The translations under genes and the position numbers were made by a program. Shown here piece by piece: positions 45,765 through 56,550 of a stretch of 64,000 nucleotides of DNA (position 1 is its first letter; the number at the start of each line of letters is the position of its first letter). The notes beneath the pieces are model-generated. The model ran no database searches. It was not told the DNA's origin and worked only from the letters and a program-made list of their open reading frames with translations. This DNA comes from Siphonodentalium dalli (Eukaryota; Mollusca; Scaphopoda; Gadilida; Siphonodentaliidae): positions 48,520,911 to 48,584,910 of the forward strand of contig CP136066.1 of NCBI GenBank assembly GCA_032622095.1. The letters run 5' to 3'.

Positions 45765-45985
45765 CTTCTTCTTTTTTTGCGATATCGGCTCACAAAAGTC
45801 ACAGAAAAAAGCATGCAATTTTAAGTTGGGTACATTATTAAGGACAGATTATAATTAAGAAATATATTCCCCGTGTTATTTTTTCGATTTTATAAGGGTC
45901 CCTTTCAAAAGTTCCCATGTATTTTTACTGGTGGAATATGACCTCTACGGGCGTCAGCCAGAGTATAGATTCATGGCATGATCAA
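45765..45985 (-). mobile_element. foldback element L, one-armed copy
   Basis: TTTTGCGATATCGGCTCACA, TACATTATTAAGGACAGAT and AATATATTCCCCGTGTTA match the right half of 57672-58155. The end CAGAGTATAGATTCATGGCA matches the left half of 59160-59490 inverted. Confidence 0.65.
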
Positions 45986-45999
45986 GTGTGGGTGGTACG

Positions 46000-46680
46000 G
46001 ACCCCTGAAAAACACATTTTCACGGTGCTTGCAATTTTTTTTCCCGAATTATTGACAATGAAGATATTCTGTAATTCAGCAGTCTAATTAACACCTTTTA
46101 TTAAGTAGGAGGGTAACTACATAAGTATGTTGACCCAGCTGCTTTAAATTTCCTCGGTAAGATTTAAGTGAGGTCTAAAATCTACTCAGGTGTGTTAGAA
46201 TGGGTACAATGAGCCATGCCATCATGAACAATGACATCAGAAGAACTGGAAAATATTTATCAATAAAATAGAGGGTTTCAATTCCATGTGAATGTAGAAA
46301 AAATATGCATATTATTTTATTCCAATTTGAAATTGAATTAAAAACACGACACGTGTAGTACCATCACAACACATGCCCGTGAGTTTTATGTACATAATTG
46401 TTACTATCACTCAATATCATCTGAAGTGTACGATTCAAGTGAGTCAGATATTTAAAACATTTAGTTGATAAGTAGCTGAGTCTGATACCAATTGTCTTAT
46501 AGTTTATAACAGGTACACTCAAAACCTTTCAACAGAGGAATAACGTTATTTGTATCAGTCTATCATTAAATGATGTGTATACATTATTCAGAATTAAGGG
46601 AGATGACGAAAAGTTCCAATAAAGACAAAATACATACTCGGACAGATTATATAAACAAAATTGTAAAAATCATGGGGAAA
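46000..46680. other. unannotated stretch, no gene seen
   Basis: AT-rich. Nothing recognisable. Confidence 0.4.
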
Positions 46681-46724
46681 GGGACGTGGGTCCCCAATTT
46701 GCTAGAGGTGAAATTGTTTTATTT

Positions 46725-46820
46725 TTGCACATAAGGGGTGGTGGGTACCTTGTTGCCAAGTTCTTGGGCGTTTTCAGCGCTGTGTACGGATTTTTGTTAC
46801 CCCCCCCCCCCCCATTATTA
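46725..46820. repeat. G-rich block and poly-C tract, loose copy 3
   Basis: AAGGGGTGGTGGGTACC precedes a run of about 14 C residues and CATTATTAGCGC. The layout resembles 10140-10300, but sequence identity is weak. Confidence 0.4.
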
Positions 46821-47042
46821 GCGCAGTTATAGTTAGGCTGTTAAAGCCTGTGTACAGTTTTATGCATTGTGGTGGTTGTGGGGACATACCACCCCAAGCC
46901 TGCAAAAAAAAATTGTACACAGGTTGTCCGAGTCAAGATAATATACGTAGACTTTTATTTAAATGTTGGGACCACTAGTCATCCTCACCCATTTTATATT
47001 ATGTTTTTTTCGATACACATTTCGGGCACCCCCTCCTTTATC

Positions 47043-47290
47043 ATTTCTAAATTATTGCCACGACGTCGTATTTACGACAGATGTATGAGACAAATACAAT
47101 TACTGAAAATCGTGTCTTTGTACTTGTTTCATACGAGGTCGTGTCGACAATTTAGAAATAACCCCTTGATCGAAATTTTCCAACTTTTACCTCAAGCTGA
47201 CACCCCACGCCCCTGCCACCACGTCCCTGTCACCACGTCCCTCTCACCACGCCCCTGTCCCGTGTCCCTGCTACCACGTCCCTGCAGGTA
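47043..47290. repeat. imperfect palindrome (hairpin 6) and adjoining 14-bp tandem
   Basis: 47043-47164: ATTTCTAAATTATTGCCACG pairs with GGTCGTGTCGACAATTTAGAAAT-type sequence, and GTATGAGACAAATAC with GTACTTGTTTCATAC. 47210-47290: imperfect CCACGTCCCTGTCA units. The 151-codon ORF spanning both is not supported by any domain. Confidence 0.7.
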
Positions 47291-47356
47291 CATGTTCATG
47301 TCCCTCATCTCAAGTTATATATGAACACATAGATTACTTGGTGATTGTGGCTTTAA

Positions 47357-47830
47357 CCCTTTCAGTGCCAGGGGCCGATCTTATCGGCCCTAATTTACGG
47401 TCTGTAACATCGGCCCTAAAAAATTTAAAAAAGGAAAACAATTAATTTTCGATTGTTTTTTTTTTTGTTGAATTTTTTTTGGGTATGCTTAAGCATGATA
47501 GCGAATTTAAAAACAAACTGGTTAAAACCTTAGGGATATGTTATAACTCAAAACTATCACCACGTATTCATAGTAATAATTTTGATGCTCATGAAAAATG
47601 TAAGATTCCCTGGCACTAAACCTACAAAATAAGTCTGTTAAAGAATATAAGAAAAAATTATTAAAATTGTAAAAAATTGTAAAAAATAATAACAAATGAT
47701 GAAAAATTGTTAGGCCAATGCATTCTCTTATATATGCGAGGCGACCTATGGTCGACTCTCATATATAAGAGAAGGCATTGGCACAGGGTATATGGGTTGA
47801 TACAAAAAATCGGACCTGGCACTGAAAGGG
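47357..47830. mobile_element. MITE family G, copy 2
   Basis: TTAA-flanked with termini CCCTTTCAGTGCCAGG and CCTGGCACTGAAAGGG. It has a 69-bp palindrome with two changes (47714-47782) and the GTTAAAGAATATAAGAAAAA spacer. It is longer than copy 1 by an extra AT-rich left half containing a second ATCGGCCCTAA. Confidence 0.88.
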
Positions 47831-47922
47831 TTAAAACCTAATAGTGCACCTTGAACATCAGTATAATCTATTGAAGATATCTACCTCTTGAATTATCTTC
47901 CCAACAGGTCATTGATTCCAGG

Positions 47923-48992
47923 CAGGGCCTGATCCAGGTTTTATTTGGGGACACCTCCCGATGATCGAAGGTCATCGCCGACTGCCGAAGGGGAGAGTAT
48001 GAGAGGGGTGGCCCCACTCATTGGGGCTGTCCGGGGGGCCTCCCCCGGGAAATTTCTTGAAATTTCAATGCTCTGAGAGTGATCTTGGGCATATCTGAAG
48101 GATGATTTTCATTTTTTAACCAAAGAGAATTTTATACTTTCAGTAGCTATTAATATGACCAGAGTCACTTAAGCTAGAAAAAAAAATTCATTTAATACAT
48201 GAATTCAATTTATATTTATACACAAAAGAAAAGACATAATGAACCAACATATTTATTTCAACTTACAAGATAACATTGTTTTTAACAGAATTAAACAAAC
48301 ACACATAATGATAACAGATTAATATATGATCATAATAATGCATAATATAATCTAATAATGTATAATATGAGCCACTGTATGACTGAGATGAAAAAGATAG
48401 AATGAACAGTCCTGCAACATTTGTCATTATTTCTTATTCTAGGTTTGTAGTTAAACACTCTCAAAATTATGTTGTGTTGTTCTATTTGTTTCCAATTGAT
48501 ATACCGGTATATGTTAGGGCCCTAGTAATTAGAACTAATCTCTACGTTAATTATTCATTTGGTATTATGAGATCCCACCTGATAACCAGGTTGATTTGAT
48601 CAAATTGTCACTGTTCCTATACTGTATTGTGTAATTTAGCTTTAATTTGATTGAAATACTAAAGTCTGAAGGCTGAATGGTAACAAACCTGAACTATTTG
48701 AAGTTTTCACAGATGAAAGCTAGATAGAACCAAACATACTTTACAGTATGATTCCAACTGCTAAACTTAAATCTTTTTGTAAACTTAAATGTCTTATGTC
48801 AATATATATAAATACATAAATTCTGTGTATCTTGTTATAATATGAATTGGGACCTGAATTTTTTTTTTTAAATTGTATTTTTTTTTTTTTGGAATAATTT
48901 TTTTTTTTTTGCCTTCAATTTGTTTGGGCGCCCAAACTCAATGTCCCCAAACCCGGTATACCGGCGTCGAAAACGGGCTGGGTCAGGCCCTG
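47923..48992. mobile_element. non-autonomous hAT-type element, 1.07 kb
   Basis: Inverted termini CAGGGCCTGATCCAGG and CTGGGTCAGGCCCTG. GC-rich next to the ends (GGGGGGCCTCCCCCGGGAAA) and AT-rich inside, with poly-T runs near 48890. No clean 8-bp target duplication (CCAGG lies near both ends) and no transposase ORF. Confidence 0.7.
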
Positions 48993-49389
48993 CCAGGGTA
49001 CACAATAATATATATCAATCGAGGATGCATATCCGGAAAATTAAGCTTCTATCAATTAATATCGATTTTATTTAGAATTTCTTATGACATGGGACAGTTT
49101 TAGTGACTATTTTTAGAACAGAAATATGCGCGAAACGCACGGAGCGTTCCAAGAGAGAGATAGAGAGAGAGGGAACCGTGTCTTATTGGTATCCTCTATC
49201 AAGGCAAACTGCAGATCTGCTAAGAGATTTACCGCGAATTACGATCGAAATAGACAAATAATATACCACATCTTCAGTTTGATCTGTATGTTATTCATGA
49301 AATAGCCATTTGCCCGCCTTGAAATCGGGATTTATAAATCATTATGGTGTTATTTGAATTGTTGCCTGGAACAGTTAGACCACCTTTAA

Positions 49390-49626
49390 CCCTTCCATGA
49401 CTGGCTCTTCCTGAAAACCCTGTGCCAATGCATTCCTTATATATGCCAGTCTCCCATAAGAAGCCTCGCGTATACAAGAGAATACATTGGCCTAACAATA
49501 TTTACCTTGACCTTGTAAGCCAGATCATTCTCTTGAATATGCGAGGCTCCCTAGGGGAGAGTCATAAGAGAATGCGCTGGCACAGGTTCTTTAATGCTAC
49601 ATCAGCGCAGCTCCTGCCATGAAGGG
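49390..49626 (+). mobile_element. MITE family D, copy 4 (both TTAA sites intact)
   Basis: Left end CCCTTCCATGACTGGCTC and right end GCTCCTGCCATGAAGGG, both abutting TTAA. Degenerate palindromes lie at 49423-49491 and 49519-49581. Confidence 0.85.
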
Positions 49627-49849
49627 TTAAACGATGTCGAGATCTGTTTACGTAATTGGTGGAATAAATTAATAGAGAGGTTTAGATCGAAAACTTCTAA
49701 CTCCGTTCTTCAGACATAACAGATAGACTATATAGTTATCTGCGCCCGAGGCGGAATGACCCTCTAGTCACGTCCCTGTGAATAAGCTATAGGTTACATG
49801 AACCTTCTGCAATACTGAGGAGATTAGATTCGATTATGTGGGCTTCTAT

Positions 49850-49980
49850 ATATATAAAAGAGTAGGATCTGTCTGTCTGTTCTGATTTTTCTCCAGACCC
49901 CTATACCGATTTCAACCAAAGTTGGTGTGATGACTCGAGCTACCCTGGCGGAGGTTATAAAATTTTGCTTTAAAAAAAAT
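49850..49980 (+). mobile_element. possible Helitron-like 5' end
   Basis: TCTATATATATAAAAGAGTA, CTGTCTGTCTGTTCTG and ATACCGATTTCAACCAAAGT resemble the 5' region of the Helitrons at 22 kb in layout, not in close sequence. No matching 3' hairpin plus CTRR end was found. Confidence 0.3.
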
Positions 49981-49984
49981 TAAT

Positions 49985-50888
49985 TAGATAAATTTTAAAA
50001 CACATACAAATTAAAATATGGGCTTATTTCAGAATCAAATAAATGTGAATATTTAGGTTCAATAGGAACCCATTTTCAGACCAGATGTACGCTCTTTGTA
50101 AATGTGTTTTCACTGTGACCCGCGCCATCCAACATAATAACGCGTATAAGTCCACTATGGCCTTGCTTGGCTTATTTCAGAATCAAATCAGACAAACATG
50201 CACACAGGGCCATAGGACCCTGACATACAAAGGGGTCACGGTGAAGGTTCCGCAGGCCCATTGGACGCTGAATAAAGGCTCCCGAAGTTAGCATGTTTCA
50301 GCTATTGTACTATACATATTTAGGTTGCAATTAGTTCCAACGCTCGTGAGTAATTTTCCCAATTACCATTGACACGAAAATTTGATTTTACCTTTACATG
50401 TAAGTGGGATTTATTACATTATCGATGAACTGAAACAATTGTAGATATGTTCTCATCGACACATTCTCCACATACGTTTTTGCCATGTGCAACTATCTCG
50501 TCCACACACGTGCGACACGCAGATAAATCTGGAATATGAAACTGTAGTTCCGAGTTCTAATAGCTCTCAAACAGACGATCAACTCTACCAAACAATAGGC
50601 ATGTTCTTAATATGTTGTGCCTAACCATAGACATATTACGATCTCAGCCGACCATACGAGTGTGACGGTTAATTTTATTAAAGTATTGCAACATGTTATA
50701 AATGCATTTATCACATAATTTGGCCATAAAAGCAGTTTCATAATTATCGGTAATAGACACGTTTAATATCAGCGCGTGCGATGACGTCACGGCGTTCTTC
50801 AAATAACTTGCGATCGCTGTAGTTTATAATTGTTGTTTTCGATGAATATTTCGCGTTGCTTCGGGTTTATTTGATCATGTGATAAAAG
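49985..50888. other. unannotated stretch, no gene seen
   Basis: A CRE-like TGACGTCA is at 50782-50789 in a small CpG-rich patch. Nothing else recognisable. Confidence 0.4.
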
Positions 50889-51032
50889 GTATCTCACACT
50901 CGTCCTATTTTATACGTAATTTATCAACCTCGTCCTCTAAATTCTATTTGAGCCTCGGTAAACCTCGGCTCAAATCGAATTTAGTGAACTCGGTTGATAA
51001 ATTCCGTATAAAATAGAAACTCATGTGAGATC
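50889..51032. repeat. long imperfect palindrome (hairpin 7)
   Basis: Arms of about 65 bp, GTATCTCACACTCGTCCTATTTTATAC-like against its complement, with the centre GCCTCGGTAAACCTCGGC. Confidence 0.88.
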
Positions 51033-51219
51033 CTCTATATATGCAATAAACATGTATACAAATTATGTACATTCACGACGCTCCCACGAGGAGGCAATAA
51101 ACCATATCTCTTGAAGTTGGCTTGTTAAATATTGTGTCTCTTTGCCATGAACGTTCTGTATCGATCATGTGCAAAATAATAATTTTGAGTCAGAGAGATC
51201 AGTTGTCATGAGCTTCTAT

Positions 51220-51310
51220 ACTAAATACTCATTGACGAGTAGTTATACCTTAGGAATTGTTCGGATAATAAGTTATTATCTAAGCATGTCACTCAATTAA
51301 TAGGACTCCT
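51220..51310 (-). repeat. dispersed repeat M, short fragment
   Basis: ACTCATTGACGAGTAGTTAT, then GATAATAAGTTATTATCT and ATAGGACTCCTCA, match one end of the copies near 1.9 and 7.7 kb with an internal deletion. Confidence 0.5.
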
Positions 51311-51420
51311 CAACATTATGTCACACAAATTTCAGACGATAACAATAGGTTCACATTAATGTGATATATAGAGTTTCAAACCAATATTTATACATATCTA
51401 AACAATCCCTCCAACTTTAA

Positions 51421-51815
51421 GGGGGAGGTCAAGTGACCAAAATTGAATGGGAATTTGCATGCAAATCTCCGCAGCAAAAGTTACAGGATTGCAAATTTTT
51501 CTGGGTGTGACTTGAAAATAATACACATTTATTTGGCGGGTCGGCTTGCAATTTGTTCCATTAGAATGTTGATGTATTTATTTTTTATGTTTTATTCATT
51601 TTTCAAAACTAGGTCAAGTCTTGTAATTCCAGAAAAAAATTCTCTTAAAATAAATTTATAGCAAAAATTGCCTATTTACCAAGCCCAGCCGCCAGATAAA
51701 TGTTATGTCTATTTAATGATATGGCTGCTTTAGTTCCCAGACAAAAGCTTCATATATAACTTTTGCTGGGGAGATTTGCATGGAAATGCCCATTCAAAAT
51801 TGGGTCACTAGTCTC
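51421..51815. mobile_element. MITE family F, copy 1
   Basis: The left end GGGGGAGGTCAAGTGACC follows TTAA. The right end is worn (GGGTCACTAGTCTC) but abuts TTAA. Interior matches 52339-52752: GGCGGGTCGGCTTG, CAAAACTAGGTCAAG, TTTGCTGGGGAGATTTGC. The right TTAA is shared with MITE E copy 4. Confidence 0.8.
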
Positions 51816-51819
51816 TTAA

Positions 51820-52198
51820 CCCTTACCCAACAGAAGGGCCCTGTGCCAATGCATTCTCTTATATATGCGAGTCGACCATAGGTCGCCTCGCATATATAAG
51901 AGAATGCATTGGCTTAACACATTAAAAATTATAAAATTGTTAAAGAATGTAAGAAAAAATGGTAAAAAGTGTTTTTTTAGGCCAATGCATTCTCTTATAT
52001 ATGCGAGGCGACCTATGGTCGACTCGCATATATAAGAGAATGCATTGGCACAGGGCATAACTGTAACTATCACAATGTGGTCAAGGAGCCGGTTCCAATG
52101 ATATCCATATTTGTATGGTTCTATTGAGTCAGAGCCAAGATATATTAGGCTGTTGCAGCTTTATTTGGCCGGTTTTGGCCGGTTTGTTGGGTAAAGGG
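51820..52198. mobile_element. MITE family E, copy 4
   Basis: Both TTAA sites are present. Left CCCTTACCCAACAGAAGG, right TGTTGGGTAAAGGG. Intact oppositely oriented palindromes lie at 51845-51913 and 51981-52049. It is inserted at the TTAA that bounds MITE F copy 1. Confidence 0.9.
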
Positions 52199-52338
52199 TT
52201 AATAAATCTAAACAACATACAATGTGAATGATGCATCTTTTATTTCTCAATGACAATACAATCATACCAAGACGCGACTGCAGCCGATTCGACCACTCGA
52301 TACCGATACATGTTTAAATAGCGCTAAGTGTTTGTTAA

Positions 52339-52752
52339 GGAGGAGGTCAAGTGACCAATTTCGAATGGACATTTCCATGCAAATATCCGCAGAAAAAGTT
52401 ACAGAGTTGGAAATATTTCTGGGGGATCACTTTGTCCGGTATTGAAAACAATACACATTTACCTGGCGGGTCGGCTTGGAATTTGTTCCATTGGAAAGTT
52501 GATGTGTTTATTTTTTGAAATATGTTTTATTTAATTTACAAAACTAGGTCAAGTGTTGTAATACCAGAAAAAATTCTCAAAAATAAATTTATAGCAAAAA
52601 TTTCCTATTTACTAAGCCGAGCCGCCAGTTAAATGTTATGTCTGTTTAATAATACGGCTGCTTTAGTTCCCAGACATATGCTTCATATATAACTTTTGCT
52701 GGGGAGATTTGCATGGAAATCCCCAATCAAAATTGGTCACTTGACCTCCCCT
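52339..52752. mobile_element. MITE family F, copy 2
   Basis: TTAA-flanked with termini GGAGGAGGTCAAGTGACCAA and TTGGTCACTTGACCTCCCCT. Direct orientation relative to copy 1. Several further inner symmetric blocks (CATTTCCATGCAAAT / ATTTGCATGGAAAT). Confidence 0.88.
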
Positions 52753-52869
52753 TTAAGATTTTGCACGAAACTTAGGGTGTATTCGAATCCGTTTCTTCTC
52801 TGTTCGTGAACGACATGCTACCATGACATTATCTATATTAATCACATTGTTACAATCGTTCACCGATTG

Positions 52870-53720
52870 TCAGTAAAGTTCACCTATTCTCAAGGCTGGC
52901 AAAGTCATAGTTCAGGTCACGTGTCGTGTATCGTTATCAGCTCATGTTCAATTTCGACCTCCAGTTAATCTCGTTGTGTGCAGTCAATTGTGATATCAGT
53001 CGATCATGCAGAGCATGCGTCGGGTTGGCAAGACATAGTTCAGGTCACGTGTCGTGATCAGTTCGTGCTCAATGTCGACCTCCAGTTAATCCCATTGTGT
53101 CCAGTCAATTGTGTTATTAGTCGGTCATAGCATGCATTGGGCTGGCAAAGCCATAGTTCAGGTCGTGTGTCGTGATCAGCTCATGCTCAATGTCGATTTC
53201 CAGTTAATCTCATTGTGTCCAGTCAATTGTGCTCTTTGTCGGTCAGCGCATGTGTCGGGCTGGCAAAGGCATATAGTTCAGGTCACGGATTGTGTGTCGT
53301 GGTCGGCTCATGATCAATGTCGACCTCCAGTTGATCCCATTTTGTGCAGTCAAGTGTGCTATTAGGCGGTCGGAGCATGCGTCGGGTTGGCAAGACATAG
53401 TTCAGGTCACGTGTCGTGATCAGCGCATGTTCAATGTCGATTTCCAGTTAATCTCATTGTGTCCAGTCAATTGTGCCATTAGTCGGTGAGCGCATGTGTC
53501 GGGCTGGAAAAGGCATATAGTTCAGGTCACGGATTGTGTGTCCTGATCGGCTCATGATCAATGTCGACCTCCAGTTGATCCCATTGTGTGCAGTCAAGTG
53601 TGCTATTAGGCGGTCGGAGCATGCATCGGGTTGGCAAAGACATATTTCAGGTCACGGATTGTGTGTCGTGATCAGCACATGTTCAATGTCGACCTCCAGT
53701 TAATCTCATTGAACGCACGC
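52870..53720 (+). repeat. tandem repeat of about 120 bp, seven units
   Basis: Each unit has GTCGGGTTGGCAAGACATAG, TTCAGGTCACGTGTCGTGAT, CTCAATGTCGACCTCCAG and TTAATCTCATTGTGTCCAGT. Several units contain CACGTG. Unit lengths vary because of a GGATTGTGT insertion in some. Confidence 0.88.
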
Positions 53721-53797
53721 AATGAGATTAACTGGAGGTCGACATTGAGCTTGAGCTGATCACGACACACATGACAGGCATACTAAACTCAGGCTTG
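53660..53797. repeat. terminal hairpin of the 120-bp array plus a family I end
   Basis: The last repeat (ATGTCGACCTCCAGTTAATC) turns back on itself after an 8-base GAACGCAC centre to give an inverted copy. Then ACAGGCATACTAAACTCAGG + CTTG matches the right terminus of family I at 31821-31838. Confidence 0.8.
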
Positions 53798-53889
53798 TTG
53801 CATATGTAATTTCCGGGACTTGGACATTTCGTAATGGTTCGAATTAATGAGGCGCAAATGAAAACTCCAAGTTTCCATGTCGGTCCTCG

Positions 53890-54640
53890 GTGCATCCCAC
53901 CCCCACTCCAGCCCCAACGGATATCATCTAATGAGTCCCCGGCCACCAAACTGCCACTCCACCCCAATGGAGATCATCTAATGCGTCCCCGGCCAGCCAA
54001 CTCCCACTCCACCCCAACGGAGATCATCTAATGAGTCCCTGGTCACCCCACCCCCACTCCACCCCAACGGAGAACATCTAATGCGTCCCCGGCCAGCCAA
54101 CTCCCACTCCACCCCAACGGACATCATATAATGAGTCCCTGGTCACCCCACCCCCACTCCACCCCAACGGAGAACATCTAATGCGTCCCCGGCCAGCCAA
54201 CTCCCACTCCACCCCAACGGACATCATCTAATGAGTCCCTGGTCACCCCACCCCACTCCACCCCAACGGAGAACATCTAATGCGTCCCCGCCCAGCCAAC
54301 TCCCACTCCACCCCCAACGGACATCATCTAATGAGTCCCTGGTCACCCCACCCCCACTCCACCCAACGGAGATCATCTAATGAGTCCCCGGCCACTAAAC
54401 CCCCACTTCACCCCACTCCATCCCCATTCCACCCAGCGGAGATCATCTAATGAGTCCCCGGTCCCCCAACTCCCACTCCACCCCAAACGGAGATCATCTA
54501 ATGAGTCCCCGGCCACCCCACCCCACTCCACCCCAACGGAGATAATCTAATGGGTCACCGACCACTCCATCCCCGCTCCACCCCCACCACAGCCCACTCC
54601 ATCCCACTCAACCCCCAACGGAGATCATCTAATGAGTCCC
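53890..54640. repeat. 50-bp C-rich minisatellite, about 15 units
   Basis: Unit: ATCATCTAATGAGTCCCCGG followed by CCAACTCCCACTCCACCCCA and ACGG. Strict 50-bp spacing on the left, less regular after 54360. GAACATC and GATCATC units tend to alternate. Confidence 0.95.
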
Positions 54641-54920
54641 TGCATATGATCGCGTAATCTTGCATCGGCTCAGCATTATTCAGTTTAATCCCCCGGGTCT
54701 GTGTGGACCTTTACATGAGAAGCTGTGTAAGTGTTCGTAGGCATAACGGGCCACGAAGAAGCTCTACAAAAATCGCCACAAACGACATCATGAGAAGAGA
54801 AACTTGCCTGGCGGCCATTCATAGATCTTCTGCGTTGGGAAACCACAGAACGCCATGCAGATCGATCGCAATTAAACCCGTTTGTATCAACTACGAGTAA
54901 CCGTGTCCGTGGTTAATTAA

Positions 54921-54938
54921 TCGGTAGGGGGCGCCACC
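54921..54938 (+). promoter_or_regulatory. possible CTCF-type core
   Basis: TCGGTAGGGGGCGCCACC contains TAGGGGGCGC, the core of the bilaterian CTCF motif, though the upstream CCA part is poor. The GC level of 54650-54990 is higher than in the surroundings. Confidence 0.3.
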
Positions 54939-55013
54939 AACACTTGTCAGATCTAATCGGCGGTTAACCATTCCCCGACTGAAAATAGTGACATACTGAC
55001 ATGGTTGCAACAC

Positions 55014-55225
55014 AGGGGCCTGTAACGCGCTCCGTTGCCCGCACCCTTTACACTACCCCTATACGCCAAAACTATATACGCGCCTGCTTTACGTTAATGG
55101 TATCATATATATGACCTATATATCCTAAATATGATATACAATTAACGAAAACAGGCGCGTATAGAGGTTTTGCGTATAGGGGTAGATTAAAGGGGGGCGG
55201 GGAGCGGATCGCGTTACAGGTCCCT
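55014..55225. repeat. long imperfect palindrome (hairpin 8)
   Basis: Arms of about 95 bp, GGGCCTGTAACGCGCTCCG / GGATCGCGTTACAGGTCCC, CTACCCCTATACGCCAAAAC / GTTTTGCGTATAGGGGTAG, and TACGCGCCTG / CAGGCGCGTA. The AT-rich centre contains ATCATATATATGACC. Confidence 0.88.
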
Positions 55226-55454
55226 ATGGTTTGCATTAACGGATCGAAGGAAAAGGTAACAACGCGACTGTCTGATTGAATGATATTGCATAACATTCCA
55301 ATTTTCAACGGCGATTCGCCGTTTGTGGGAATATGGATAAAAATCACTATCTTCGTTCATCAAAAACTCCACCAAGATTAAAGGGACCAACGAACTCGCA
55401 GTGGGTAAATGTGCAAAAAATATATAATTCAGTAAAAACAACACCACTAAGAAG

Positions 55455-56300
55455 AATATGGATAAATAAATAAACTCATTATTGATAGTTCTCCAATACG
55501 AAATCGCTTGTTGGCAACCATTGTTATGTAAACAAAACTGTTTCAGTGATTTATTAACAAACATCGCTTATCGTGTAGTAAGTTCAAATAGTTTAGTCTG
55601 AATATGATTATCAGACTAGTCAATGCCTTTCAAATGTTTACCGTCAAAATTTTATTTAAAGGCCCCCTTAATTTTCGAATCACCGATTATTTTTTTTACA
55701 GTGCCTTGAATTTCGATTTTAATAACAATCTATGCCCTAAAATAGGATTAAAATACTATCATTCATCACTATTTGGAACGTCTGTGTCTCAGAATGTGCC
55801 CATAGAGTAATAGAAAATAGCTGAAATCATAAAATCATTTCACCCGTTATGGCTCCCAGAGTGCAACATAATTCAAACTATAGTTTATTTTCAATGGAAG
55901 GGGAATATCTCTATATCTAATTATATAGAGTTTTCCCCTTCCATTGAAAAATATGACTTTGTGCAGAAACTTGAGCACAGGACAGACATCGATATCTAAA
56001 AAAATAAAACATGTTCATAGTTTATTACATCGAATAAGTTGAAAATACAATGTTTTGGGGCTTCCTCTTTTAAATGGTATATAATATGGCATATATTTTA
56101 TATAATGTGATTTGGGAGTTCGAAAATTAAGTGGGTCTTTAAAGTTTTATATCTTATTCGACTAATTGAACTGTTTTCGATAATTACACTGTATCAGTAA
56201 TATTTGGATAATAATGGGTTTGACATGCGAAATCTCAATATTGGAGAGTTATTAATAATGAAGACAAGAAGAAAGTCTAAGTACTTGTTAATCCATTATA
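55455..56300. mobile_element. TIR element N, copy 1, split by MITE B
   Basis: The left arm 55455-55650 (GGATAAATAAATAAACTCAT, GTAAACAAAACTGTTTCAG, AACAAACATCGCTTATCGTG) and right piece 56150-56300 (GGAGAGTTATTAATAATGAA) match 56855-57240. MITE B copy 2 lies between them. Confidence 0.7.
55660..56138 (+). mobile_element. MITE family B, copy 2 (intact)
   Basis: TTAA on both sides (55656-55659 and 56139-56142). Termini AGGCCCCCTTAATTTTCGAA and TTCGAAAATTAAGTGGGTCT. Internal hairpin around 55880-55950. Confidence 0.9.
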
Positions 56301-56550
56301 ATTATGTATATTATTTTACAAACATTATTACAAGCTTGTTGTTCCATTCATATTTACAAATCCGAATGGAACGTACGTTCCATACGCATATCGTTGGCGT
56401 CAAATGACGTACATGACGTTCGCCTCAACCACGAAGCCGAAACTATAAAATAAAAGTATTATCACAAATGACAAAACAAGCCATGAATGTACCTAAATAA
56501 ACCTTGTAAGTCTGTATTTTTAATACTCGTATTCTAGGACGGGTGCATGA

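Noticed and set aside
46869-47324. 151-codon plus-strand ORF
   Set aside because: It crosses a palindrome and a 14-bp tandem repeat, and its composition follows those repeats.
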